Shown here one piece after another: positions 1 to 6,674 of a DNA stretch of 9,543 nt. The notes under the pieces were generated by a model. The model saw nothing but the letters and a program-made list of their open reading frames with translations, did no database searches and was not told where the DNA came from. The position numbers and the translations under genes were made by a program. How positions within the stretch are numbered: the first letter of the stretch is position 1; every line of letters begins with the position of its first letter. Source of the DNA: Actinomycetota bacterium (GTDB taxonomy: Bacteria; Cyanobacteriota; Vampirovibrionia; Obscuribacterales; Obscuribacteraceae). Where the stretch lies: assembly GCA_903970355.1 (NCBI GenBank), contig CAJCIF010000027.1, positions 1-9,543 of the forward strand. The letters are read 5' to 3'.

Positions 1-374
1 GCGGTTTTGGCTGGAGCCATCACCTGACGAGCCGCTCTAACCTGTGGTGGCTCCCTCGGGATGGTGGCTGTCGCTATTCCGTAATAGTTGAGAGCCTTCT
101 TGCAAGACATAGCTAATGCCGTTGACAGCGTCAAACTATAAGCTGACTTGTATTGCTCAATTGCTTGCTGTTTCTGTCCGGCCGCCAACAAAGCGTTGGC
201 ATACAGATAGTGGGCACGATCACTATCCGGGTATCGTTGCACCATCATCTGCAATTGACCCAATGAGCTGCTTGAATAGCTCGATTGCTGCCCCAGTGCA
301 GAATCCACCGGCAGCAATAGCGGAGCAGCCAGAGCTGTTGTCATGACAAGTTTTAGCCAATGTTTGTACCGCAT
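1..374 (-). CDS. Secreted TPR-type protein, N-terminal part (runs off the left edge)
   Basis: A frame read on the reverse strand from the ATG at 374-372 stays open to the window edge, giving 124 codons. The product begins with a typical Sec signal peptide: a basic start (MRYKHWLK), a hydrophobic core, and a likely cleavage near residue 28 after the sequence VDSALG. After a Ser/Gln-rich linker, residues about 38-76 have the TPR pattern (LGQLQMMVQRYPDSDRAHYLYANALLAAGQKQQAIEQYKSA in outline): a helix, a YP-D turn, then helices with small residues at the TPR Gly/Ala positions. A second helical unit around 80-100 ends in LNYYG. The protein is therefore probably exported and acts as a helical-repeat protein-binding scaffold. 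It is transcribed divergently from the efflux operon. No strong Shine-Dalgarno sequence is visible. The missing C-terminus could carry more repeats or a catalytic domain, so no function is assigned. Confidence 0.72.
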   Translation of the reverse strand, partial: MRYKHWLKLVMTTALAAPLLLPVDSALGQQSSYSSSSLGQLQMMVQRYPDSDRAHYLYANALLAAGQKQQAIEQYKSAYSLTLSTALAMSCKKALNYYGIATATIPREPPQVRAARQVMAPAKT

Positions 375-454
375 GCCCCATATATGCCCTAAATAAGGCA
401 AATTGAGTCCAGATATGGTTACATTGGGTCTTTCAGCCATTTCTACTTGACAGG
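375..454. promoter_or_regulatory. Divergent intergenic region between TPR gene and efflux operon
   Basis: These 80 bases are the only non-coding space upstream of the four-gene operon and of the leftward TPR gene, so promoters for both are expected here. The stretch is AT-rich. It contains an imperfect dyad TGCC-N8-GGCA at 385-400 with an A/T-rich centre (CTAAATAA), a size suited to a dimeric repressor. TTGAGT (403-408) and TACATT (420-425) resemble promoter hexamers but sit only 11 bases apart, so no convincing sigma-70 pair can be named. Regulation is inferred from the layout; the dyad is what is directly visible. Confidence 0.35.
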
Positions 455-1885
455 TTGCCGCTTGTCCGAGCGACGGTTAGTGTGATTAAGTCCTTGCGCC
501 CGATATCTATACTGCTTTGCCTGGTTTTCCTTTTTCCAAGCGTCCAAGTTCTTGGAGATACCAGTGAGATAACCACGGATTTATATACTCAATCTGGTAC
601 ACAACTCCGAGCAAAAAATCAAATATTAGAACCAGTTACCATTGATGAAAAATATTTGGACAGCAAAATATCCGGAGACAACACAAAAGGAGCTATAACG
701 CTTAACGGTGCAATCGAAAAAGCAATTATCAGCAACAAAGACATAAAGGGAGCGGGCCTCGAAGTCACGCGTTTCAAATGGGATACCCTCGCTTCAAAAG
801 TTGCACGCCTGCCTACCTTTAGGGCAATAGGCTATCTTTCCGAAAACACTATCGGTTCTGTCATTGCACCGTCAAGACCAAATGCATTTTTTTTCTTAGC
901 TGCTTTTGTGCCGGTTACACAGCAGTACCGTATCGGCTTACAAGCAAGGGTAGTAAATCTTGCAAAAGAGATTGCCGATGCGCGGTTGCGAGAAAAAGTA
1001 AACGACATAAGTGCGAAAGTTAAAGAAGCATACTATCGTTTAGTTCTCGACCGAAGCCTTTTAGATGACACGCGAGACTCCATTCGTTACCTGAACGAAT
1101 TAAAGACAGTTGTTGCCGGTCAAGTAAAACATGGTGATGCTCTTAAGTACGAAGAAATGCAGGTGGCTGCCAGGTTGGCAAAAGCGCAGTACGACGAAAC
1201 GAAAGCCCAAAATACCTATAGCGTAGATCTTGAAAAATTCAATCAACTTTTGGGCAGGGATCTCAGAACAACAATTGAATTAGAAAGCATTCCTCCTCAA
1301 GACGATGTTGAAATAAATGTTGCCCAAGCCGAAAGAACAGCTCTGGCAAGACGTCCTGAAATTCGTGCAGCGGAAGCAAGAGTAAGGCAACTTAACTACG
1401 AAAAAAAGGTCCTTTTGTCCGAGTACATCCCGAATGTTAGCGTCGGTATGATCTATCTAGGACTCCCTGGATTCAACAACTCAATTGTGCCGCGTAACGC
1501 AGTTGCACCCGGCATATTTATGAATTGGACCGCCTTTGATTGGGGCCGAAAAATCGCCTTAGCGAAAGGTCGTAACAAGGAGGAACAAAATGCCATACTG
1601 GCCGCCGACACTACCCGAGAAGATGTACTTATCGACTTACATACGCAATTGAACAGATTGCATGAGTCGCGCCAGTTGATTTCTGCTGCGCAACTCGCCC
1701 GCAATGCTTCGCGTGAAGAAATGCGAGTGTCTTTAAACCGGTATAAATACACGGATGCAAAATTGTCCGATGTATTGCAAGCCCAAACTGGACTTGCTGA
1801 TGCAAACAATAATTATCACGAGGCTCTGATTGCATTCTGGAGTGCAAAAGCACAATTCGAAAGAGCAATCGGCAGTAACATGTGA
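455..1885 (+). CDS. TolC-type outer membrane efflux factor (OMF/OEP family)
   Basis: This is the outer-membrane channel of a tripartite exporter. The 476-residue product has two OEP repeats, at about residues 80-270 and 285-475. Family hallmarks include the helical stretch VKEAYYRLVLDR (189-200), the GQVKHGDALKYEEMQVAARLA segment (222-242), ARRPEIRAAEARV (298-310) leading into EYIPNVSVG (323-331), the FDWGRK turn (361-366), and a terminal helix that includes NNNYHEALIAFWSAKAQFERA. A signal peptide covers the hydrophobic run up to VLG at about residue 34. No lipobox cysteine follows it, so this is TolC-like rather than a NodT-type lipoprotein. The start is uncertain: TTG at 455 opens the longest frame, but GTG at 482 gives a more typical signal peptide, and neither has a good ribosome binding site. 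Residues about 36-78 form an AT-rich linker before the first repeat. It is the first gene of the operon, 13 bases from the adaptor gene. Confidence 0.93.
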   Translation: MPLVRATVSVIKSLRPISILLCLVFLFPSVQVLGDTSEITTDLYTQSGTQLRAKNQILEPVTIDEKYLDSKISGDNTKGAITLNGAIEKAIISNKDIKGAGLEVTRFKWDTLASKVARLPTFRAIGYLSENTIGSVIAPSRPNAFFFLAAFVPVTQQYRIGLQARVVNLAKEIADARLREKVNDISAKVKEAYYRLVLDRSLLDDTRDSIRYLNELKTVVAGQVKHGDALKYEEMQVAARLAKAQYDETKAQNTYSVDLEKFNQLLGRDLRTTIELESIPPQDDVEINVAQAERTALARRPEIRAAEARVRQLNYEKKVLLSEYIPNVSVGMIYLGLPGFNNSIVPRNAVAPGIFMNWTAFDWGRKIALAKGRNKEEQNAILAADTTREDVLIDLHTQLNRLHESRQLISAAQLARNASREEMRVSLNRYKYTDAKLSDVLQAQTGLADANNNYHEALIAFWSAKAQFERAIGSNM

Positions 1886-1888
1886 TGC

Positions 1889-1894
1889 AAGGAG
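1889..1894 (+). promoter_or_regulatory. Ribosome binding site of the adaptor gene (AAGGAG)
   Basis: AAGGAG lies 4 bases before the ATG at 1899 and 7 bases before a second, in-frame ATG at 1902. The spacing suits the second ATG better, so translation may begin at either; the proteins differ by one methionine. Confidence 0.6.
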
Positions 1895-1898
1895 ATAA

Positions 1899-3281
1899 AT
1901 GATGCCAGCCGAATCAGATTCGCAATCTGCAAAAATCCCAACCGCTAGCGCGCCTCAAGCGAGCCCACCTCCGCCGGCAAAGCCGACTCTCAATCTTGTT
2001 GCTGGTTGGATAGTTCCTGTTCTGATATTCGCTGCTGCCGGTCTTCTCTTTTTTCTCATTTCCGGATTTTGGACAACCTGGGAAAGTGCAGTAGATGTTA
2101 AAACAGACGATGCTTACATAAGAGCTGATGTAGCTCCTCTCAGCACGAAAGTAACAGGCGTAGTGAAGCAAACGAGCGTCAATGATTTCGATAAAGTGCA
2201 AGCCGGACAGTTGCTCGTTGAACTCAAGAATGATGAGTTCAAAGCAAAAGTCGAACAGGCAAAACAAGCGATTACCGAAGCAGAAATAAAATTAGCCGAC
2301 ATGAAGGAGCAGAAAGCGCGGCAAGATGCAAAGGTAACAGAAGCTCGTCTGGCCATAGAAAATGCGCATCAGGGTGTCAAACAAGTAGATGACACCATTT
2401 CATCATCTCACGCGGCGATTGACGAAGCTAATGCCGGTATTGAAGCGGCAAGAGCAGCGACCCTGCAAGCGCGGGCAAGCACGAAAGCGGCTTTGGCTGA
2501 TGTAACTCGAACCTCACTGGAGCGAGCAAGGCAAGAAGCACTGCTAGCAGAAGAAAGTGCCACCAAGGCTCACATTGAAGGAAGCGTTAACGACAACGAG
2601 CGAGCCCTTGCCAATCTCGATGCTCAAAAGGCAGCCGAAACTAAAAGCATTGCAGAATTGGGAGCCAAGCAAGCGGAACTACGGAAAGCCATGGAACAGC
2701 TTTCCTCATCCAAATCGGACAAGGAGAAAAGTCTTCTTGCTGTTAGAACTCACGAGAGTGAATTAGATTCCGAAATTAATCAGCGCAAGATTCTCGATGG
2801 TGAAGAAAGGCAGGATGCTGCTGAAGTTCTTTCGCGAAAAGCTGCTCTCACTGCGGCACAAGTCGATCTGGATTACACGATGATTCGTGCTCCTAAAGAA
2901 GGTGTTGTTGGTGAATTGAAGGTTAAACCAGGACAACTCGTGAGTGCAGGAACACAGATTGTCACTTTTGTTTCTTCGATCCCCTGGGTGATCGCTAATT
3001 ATCGAGAAACCCAATTGCGAAATGTTAAAGATGGAGACACAGCTGAAATTACGGTAGATGCGCTGCCAGGGCTGCACTTTAAGGGTCATGTCGAACGGAT
3101 TGCCCCCGCCAGTGGTGCCCAGTTTTCTCTCTTGCCTCCGGATAATGCCAGTGGCAATTTCACAAAAATTACGCAGCGTATCCAAGTAAAAATTGCCTTT
3201 GATGAGGAAGAAAACAAACTATCGAACTTGCGTCCCGGCATGTCTGCAATCGTTGTGATCAAACCAGGGCATGAGAAATGA
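1899..3281 (+). CDS. EmrA/HlyD-family periplasmic adaptor (membrane fusion protein)
   Basis: This adaptor should link the inner-membrane pump to the TolC-type channel. In order, the 460-residue product has a Pro/Ala-rich cytoplasmic tail (1-32), one membrane anchor (about 33-57), the first half of the lipoyl/barrel-sandwich domain (DDAYIRADVAPLSTKVTG at 70-87, then VQAGQLLVEL), a very long Ala/Glu/Lys-rich alpha-hairpin (about 112-325), the second lipoyl half (YTMIRAPKEGVVGELKVKPGQLV, 326-348), and a beta-barrel with the EmrA signatures ANYRETQL (366-373) and FSLLPPDNASGNFTK (409-423). E. coli EmrA is about 390 residues; the extra length lies mostly in the hairpin, which is about 70 residues longer by rough comparison. 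The gene ends in a 4-base ATGA overlap with the transporter gene, implying translational coupling. The assignment to the EmrA subgroup is firm, but the exported substrate cannot be predicted. Confidence 0.95.
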   Translation: MMPAESDSQSAKIPTASAPQASPPPPAKPTLNLVAGWIVPVLIFAAAGLLFFLISGFWTTWESAVDVKTDDAYIRADVAPLSTKVTGVVKQTSVNDFDKVQAGQLLVELKNDEFKAKVEQAKQAITEAEIKLADMKEQKARQDAKVTEARLAIENAHQGVKQVDDTISSSHAAIDEANAGIEAARAATLQARASTKAALADVTRTSLERARQEALLAEESATKAHIEGSVNDNERALANLDAQKAAETKSIAELGAKQAELRKAMEQLSSSKSDKEKSLLAVRTHESELDSEINQRKILDGEERQDAAEVLSRKAALTAAQVDLDYTMIRAPKEGVVGELKVKPGQLVSAGTQIVTFVSSIPWVIANYRETQLRNVKDGDTAEITVDALPGLHFKGHVERIAPASGAQFSLLPPDNASGNFTKITQRIQVKIAFDEEENKLSNLRPGMSAIVVIKPGHEK

Positions 3282-4888
3282 ATGCCCTCCAAGAGACTAC
3301 GTTAGCTAAACGCGAATCGTCTCAGCCTGTCCTTATTACTCTGCATCCGGTGCTTGCAATTTTTGGCGTGCTTTGCGGAGCGCTTACCTCCGTTTTAACA
3401 GGACAACTTTTATCTGTTGGACTCGCCGATGTGCAAGGAGCAATCGGTGCTAGTTCAGATGAGATGAGCTGGGTGAGCACTTGTTTTAACACCGCAACAA
3501 TGTTCATTGGACCTTTAACGGTAATGTTTGGAGCCTTGTTTGGACCGAGAAGAATTTTATTATGGGCTAGCGCTATCTTCATGCTTGCCGAATTCATGTC
3601 ACCCTTAGTGGCACACAACGTTGGTGCGCTGATGGTGGCACAAACTGTGGCCGGTCTTGCTGCCGGCACTTACTATCCCTTAACCCTAACAGTACTAATG
3701 CGGAACTTCCCGCTCAAGTATCTTCCATTTGGAATAGCTACCTACGCACTCGACATTCTGGCAACACTTCATACCGGAACCGCGCTTGAGTCATGGTATA
3801 TGTCACATCTCTCCTGGCAGTGGATATTCTGGAACGCATTACTTATAGCTCCGCTTTTGATTGCCTTTGTAACGTTTGGCATACCAGCTCAGCCCATGCC
3901 AAAGCGAGATTCTCGTTTGAACATGTGGGGATTCCTCTATGCAAGTGTTTCGTTTTCTCTTTTGTACTGCGCACTCGATCAAGGTGAGAGACTCGATTGG
4001 TTTCACTCAGGAACAATTGTCGCTCTCTTTGCAACAAGCATTCTTCTGGCAATTGCCGGTCTGGTTAGACATGTGCGCCAACCGCACCCTATGTTCAATA
4101 TGGCTTTCCTGCGAACGCGCGATTTTATAATTCTTGGAGCGGTGCTTGTGTGCTTTCGATTTTTGATATTGGGGCCAACGTTACTCTTGCCGAGATTTTT
4201 GGCATTGGTGCATGGATATCGCCCAGATCAGACTGGTCCCGTTCTGGCTTGGATCGCGTTGCCTGTTTTTGCAAGTGCGATCGCAGCAGGTGCCGCACTT
4301 TACAGAGTGGACTCACGCCTGCTTTGTGCAATTGGATTTGCAACGGTTGGCCTGACGTGCCTGGCCAGCTCCCATTTGGATCCTGGCTGGACAGGAGAAA
4401 CTTTTGTCGTAACACAACTGATCGATGGAATTGGACTCTCGCTGGCGCTGGTTGGATTGGTTGCCACCATTTTGGGAAAAGCAGTCTCACTTGGGGCGCT
4501 GCAAAATCCCATAAATATTTTGACTATCTCCTGTTGGTTCCAGACATGCCGGTTATTTGGAGCAGAAGCCGGCAAATCGTTCTTGCTTCATTTTCTGAAA
4601 GTGCAGGGAGATTTGCACTCCACGATTTTGGGACAACATATAAACGGTAACTGGGTGACTGACGAACAAGTCAAACAATATGCTGCCCTTTCGTTTTCGG
4701 CCGGATCAGGAATAGGAGATGCAACATCCCGAGCTGTTATAGAGTTAAGCAAATCATTGAAACAGCAAGTCGGATTGCTTTCAATTAGCGATGGCTTCGT
4801 CCTCATCTCAATCTGCGCAGCGACATGCCTTTTGTTCATCGGCTTTCTCAGCTATTCTCCGCCTCTAGTGCCAAGGGGGAAATCGTGA
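3278..4888 (+). CDS. EmrB-like DHA2-type MFS drug/proton antiporter, divergent
   Basis: A 536-residue inner-membrane transporter of the major facilitator superfamily. Its length and spread of hydrophobic segments match the 14-TM DHA2 (EmrB/QacA) group. Visible landmarks are the DHA2-type segment SSDEMSWVSTCFNTATMFIGPL (59-80), a TM2-TM3 loop at the motif A position reading GALFGPRR (85-92), the loop before TM7 with CALDQGERLDWF (231-242), and a large extracytoplasmic loop (about 436-500) before the last helix. Two conserved elements are degraded. Motif A lacks the usual Asp and its following Arg pattern, and the TM5 motif C position (about 155-170, ALDILATLHTGTAL) lacks the GPxxGG signature. 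The start codon overlaps the adaptor stop (ATGA), and no independent ribosome binding site is obvious. In this operon it is the energised pump of the tripartite exporter. Substrate could be a drug, a lipid-like metabolite or a siderophore; sequence alone does not say. Confidence 0.92.
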   Translation: MNALQETTLAKRESSQPVLITLHPVLAIFGVLCGALTSVLTGQLLSVGLADVQGAIGASSDEMSWVSTCFNTATMFIGPLTVMFGALFGPRRILLWASAIFMLAEFMSPLVAHNVGALMVAQTVAGLAAGTYYPLTLTVLMRNFPLKYLPFGIATYALDILATLHTGTALESWYMSHLSWQWIFWNALLIAPLLIAFVTFGIPAQPMPKRDSRLNMWGFLYASVSFSLLYCALDQGERLDWFHSGTIVALFATSILLAIAGLVRHVRQPHPMFNMAFLRTRDFIILGAVLVCFRFLILGPTLLLPRFLALVHGYRPDQTGPVLAWIALPVFASAIAAGAALYRVDSRLLCAIGFATVGLTCLASSHLDPGWTGETFVVTQLIDGIGLSLALVGLVATILGKAVSLGALQNPINILTISCWFQTCRLFGAEAGKSFLLHFLKVQGDLHSTILGQHINGNWVTDEQVKQYAALSFSAGSGIGDATSRAVIELSKSLKQQVGLLSISDGFVLISICAATCLLFIGFLSYSPPLVPRGKS

Positions 4889-4889
4889 G

Positions 4890-4917
4890 TTGGCTTTACC
4901 AATCTCGTTACTATCAT
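4890..4917 (+). promoter_or_regulatory. Possible weak sigma-70 promoter ahead of the serine hydrolase gene
   Basis: TTGGCT (4890-4895, four of six matches to TTGACA) is followed after 16 bases by TATCAT (4912-4917, five of six matches to TATAAT). It lies in the 50-base gap after the transporter stop codon. It could allow the hydrolase to be expressed separately from the pump. Such hexamer pairs are common by chance, so this is only suggestive. Confidence 0.25.
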
Positions 4918-4925
4918 TCTGTCCC

Positions 4926-4930
4926 GGAGG
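4926..4930 (+). promoter_or_regulatory. Ribosome binding site fixing the hydrolase start (GGAGG)
   Basis: GGAGG lies 8 bases before the ATG at 4939. It is the best Shine-Dalgarno sequence in the window. It decides the start of the next gene against an in-frame ATG at 4825 that would lie inside the transporter gene and would bury the signal peptide. Confidence 0.75.
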
Positions 4931-4938
4931 ACACATTC

Positions 4939-6114
4939 ATGCATGCTCTTGTTTTTCGTTTGCTTGCCTTTGTTCTCTTTGGCGCGATCTCCCTTCAATT
5001 CGCAAGCGCTTCAGAGGCAGCAGAACCCGCGCTAACACCGGCGCAAGACCAGGCCGTTATCGCTGCGGCCAATAAACAGCTGCGTGCCTTTGGTGGCAAA
5101 CAACCGATACCGGGCGTGTATGTCGCCATCTACATGCCGGACAAAGCACCATATATAAAAAGCATCGGACTGGCCAATATGAAGACCAAAGCACCATTTC
5201 AAATTCATGATCGATTTCGCATCGGGAGCAATACTAAAACCTTCGTTGTTACTGTGTTGCTGCAATTGCAGGACGAGCATCTCCTGAGCGTGGACGATCC
5301 CATAAGCAAATTCGATATCGGCATTCGTGTGCCGAACGGCGATCACATTACGATCAGACAACTGGCTGAAATGCGAAGTGGTCTATTTGAAGCGTACAAT
5401 TCTAAGCGGTTCCAGGAGCTTCAATTCAAGCCGGTAATGCATATTTCGCCAGAGGAGATGATTGGTTGGGCTGTCTCCCATAAGCCACTGTTTCCGCCCG
5501 GTGCACGGTGGAACTATTGCAACACCAACTATCTCATTCTCGGACGCATCATCGAAGTGGTAACGCATGATACAGTCGGCAACCAAATTCGCAAACGTTT
5601 GATTGAAAAGTTAGGCCTTACCGAAACAGTTTTTCCGGATACAGTATCCATGCCTACACCGTACGCGCATGGCTATGACACTAATGCCAAAGGCAATTGG
5701 GACGATGTATCGGAACTAGTCCCACCATCAATTACATGGGCTGCAGGCGCAATGATTTCGACTGTTCCTGACATGGCGCGCTGGGTTAAAGCATACGTTA
5801 GTGGAACAACCAATAGTGCAAAGTCACAGCGCGACCGTTTGCAATGCCCACCGATCGCAGCGAATACGAAAATGGCTTTTGGTATGGGAGTGGGTAGCAG
5901 TGCGGGATGGTACGGTTATACCGGTGGCTTACCCGGTTATCACACCGCCGCTTATTATCTTCCAGAGAAAGACATTACGGTTATTGCATTCGTGACGGCA
6001 CAGCGGGAGAAGCCATTCCCGGGAGCAGCCAACTGCATCGCCCGCGATATCTCGCGCATCATCACCCCGAAAAATGTGATGTTCGCCGACGCGCCGAGCG
6101 AAGCGCCGCATTAG
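4939..6114 (+). CDS. Secreted class C beta-lactamase/DD-peptidase-fold serine hydrolase
   Basis: The 391-residue product starts with a clear signal peptide (about 1-28, ending FASASEAAEP) and then matches the beta-lactamase/penicillin-binding-protein fold (PF00144 type, as in Streptomyces R61 DD-carboxypeptidase and AmpC). The nucleophile motif SxxK is S97-N-T-K100 inside FRIGSNTKTF. The second motif YxN is Y193-C-N195 in the context PPGARWNYCNTNYLILGRIIE. The third box (K/H-T-G) is probably Y327-T-G329 in WYGYTGGLPGY, so the usual Lys/His is replaced by Tyr. Other family features are the LLSVDDPISKF segment (115-125) and a late YYLPEKDITVIAF strand. It should act in the periplasm on a D-Ala peptide, ester or amide. 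Without the His/Lys it may be an esterase/amidase rather than a true carboxypeptidase or lactamase. It follows the pump by 50 bases and is probably co-transcribed. The specific substrate is unknown. Confidence 0.9.
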   Translation: MHALVFRLLAFVLFGAISLQFASASEAAEPALTPAQDQAVIAAANKQLRAFGGKQPIPGVYVAIYMPDKAPYIKSIGLANMKTKAPFQIHDRFRIGSNTKTFVVTVLLQLQDEHLLSVDDPISKFDIGIRVPNGDHITIRQLAEMRSGLFEAYNSKRFQELQFKPVMHISPEEMIGWAVSHKPLFPPGARWNYCNTNYLILGRIIEVVTHDTVGNQIRKRLIEKLGLTETVFPDTVSMPTPYAHGYDTNAKGNWDDVSELVPPSITWAAGAMISTVPDMARWVKAYVSGTTNSAKSQRDRLQCPPIAANTKMAFGMGVGSSAGWYGYTGGLPGYHTAAYYLPEKDITVIAFVTAQREKPFPGAANCIARDISRIITPKNVMFADAPSEAPH

Positions 6115-6124
6115 GTCCGGACTA
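6112..6124. other. Convergent gene junction with bulged palindrome
   Basis: The hydrolase gene and the leftward TPR gene both end with TAG, only 7 bases apart. The junction reads TAGGTCCGGACTA, a TCCGGA palindrome flanked by the two stop codons with one extra G. There is no stem long enough and no T-run to act as an intrinsic terminator, so the two transcripts probably overlap at their 3' ends. Confidence 0.4.
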
Positions 6125-6583
6125 TTTTACCGGTACCCCGGCAGCCTCAAGATTCTTGCGCGCCACATCTAGATCAGGATCAAGAAACAATGCCTTTTGC
6201 CATCTTTCGATGGCTTCCTTGGTCTTGCCTTCTGAATTGAGCCTTTCGCCGTCTTTCTCTATTTCTGATGCAGCATTCGCAACTTTTTGAAAAGCTTCAT
6301 CAGCCTCAGCCGATTTGTTTTGGGCGCGATAAATTACAACCAGGTTGTTCCACGCTTCAACCATACGATCATCTGCTTTGACAGCCGCTTTATATTCCTC
6401 AGCAGCTTCATTCAATTTCCCTGCCTGGTGCAGCTGAATCGCATTGTTGTAATGATCGATAGCCACTCTATCGTAAGGTCGGTTGATGTCCACTGCATTA
6501 GCAGCGAATGGGAATTGCACAGATATTTGGACGATTACCGTAGCAATAATCATAAGCCTAAATAGTCGTGCCGCTTTTTTCAT
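6122..6583 (-). CDS. Small exported TPR-repeat protein
   Basis: The 153-residue product opens with a basic segment (MKKAARLFR) and a hydrophobic stretch ending FPFAANA at residue 30, a good Sec signal with AxA cleavage. About three TPR units follow: residues 41-74 (YNNAIQLHQAGKLNEAAEEYKAAVKADD), 75-101 (MVEAWNNLVVIYRAQNKSAEADEAFQKV), and 110-143 (KDGERLNSEGKTKEAIERWQKALFLDPDLDVAR in outline). These show the TPR Gly/Ala, Tyr and Pro pattern, and the last ends in the typical L-DP-. It is probably a periplasmic adaptor or scaffold with no catalytic residues. It may be co-transcribed behind the beta-propeller gene, 88 bases upstream in its reading direction. The ribosome binding site is poor: the sequence just before the ATG is ATTAC-rich without a purine run. 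A start at Met11 would spoil the signal peptide, so the first Met is preferred. The binding partner is unknown. Confidence 0.85.
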   Translation of the reverse strand: MKKAARLFRLMIIATVIVQISVQFPFAANAVDINRPYDRVAIDHYNNAIQLHQAGKLNEAAEEYKAAVKADDRMVEAWNNLVVIYRAQNKSAEADEAFQKVANAASEIEKDGERLNSEGKTKEAIERWQKALFLDPDLDVARKNLEAAGVPVK

Positions 6584-6661
6584 GTAATAAGACTACACGA
6601 CTCAACTCAAAATTGGATAATTCCTTTATCAGGATTTCAAAGAGGGTTAAGACCGCTAGTT

Positions 6662-6674
6662 TGACAGCTGGTCA
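6662..6674. repeat. Bulged palindrome overlapping the beta-propeller stop codon
   Basis: In the direction of the propeller gene the sequence is TGACCAGCTGTCA: the stop TGA, one base, the palindrome CAGCTG, then TCA. It resembles the stop-plus-palindrome arrangement at the 6112-6124 junction. It is short and has no T-run, so it is not a convincing terminator. The rest of the 88-base gap up to 6583 contains only A/T-rich sequence that could hold a promoter for the TPR gene; no hexamer pair stands out. Confidence 0.25.

Noticed and set aside
116..346. 76-codon open frame on the + strand
   Set aside because: It is opposite the leftward TPR gene, whose frame has a signal peptide and repeat pattern; the + frame has neither.
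1453..1809. 118-codon open frame on the - strand
   Set aside because: It is antisense to the second OEP repeat of the TolC-type gene and rich in Cys/Ser with no recognisable feature.
4150..4650. 166-codon open frame on the + strand
   Set aside because: It lies wholly inside the MFS gene in another frame, is rich in Cys/Trp/Arg with no domain pattern, and has no ribosome binding site; the MFS frame explains the stretch.
4825..4938. Longer start for the serine hydrolase at the ATG 4825
   Set aside because: It would overlap the transporter gene by 64 bases and place 38 residues before an obvious signal peptide; GGAGG at 4926-4930 supports ATG 4939.
5907..6290. 127-codon + strand frame crossing the convergent junction
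   Set aside because: It runs out of frame through the end of the hydrolase gene and antisense into the TPR gene; its Arg/Ser-rich product has no domain.
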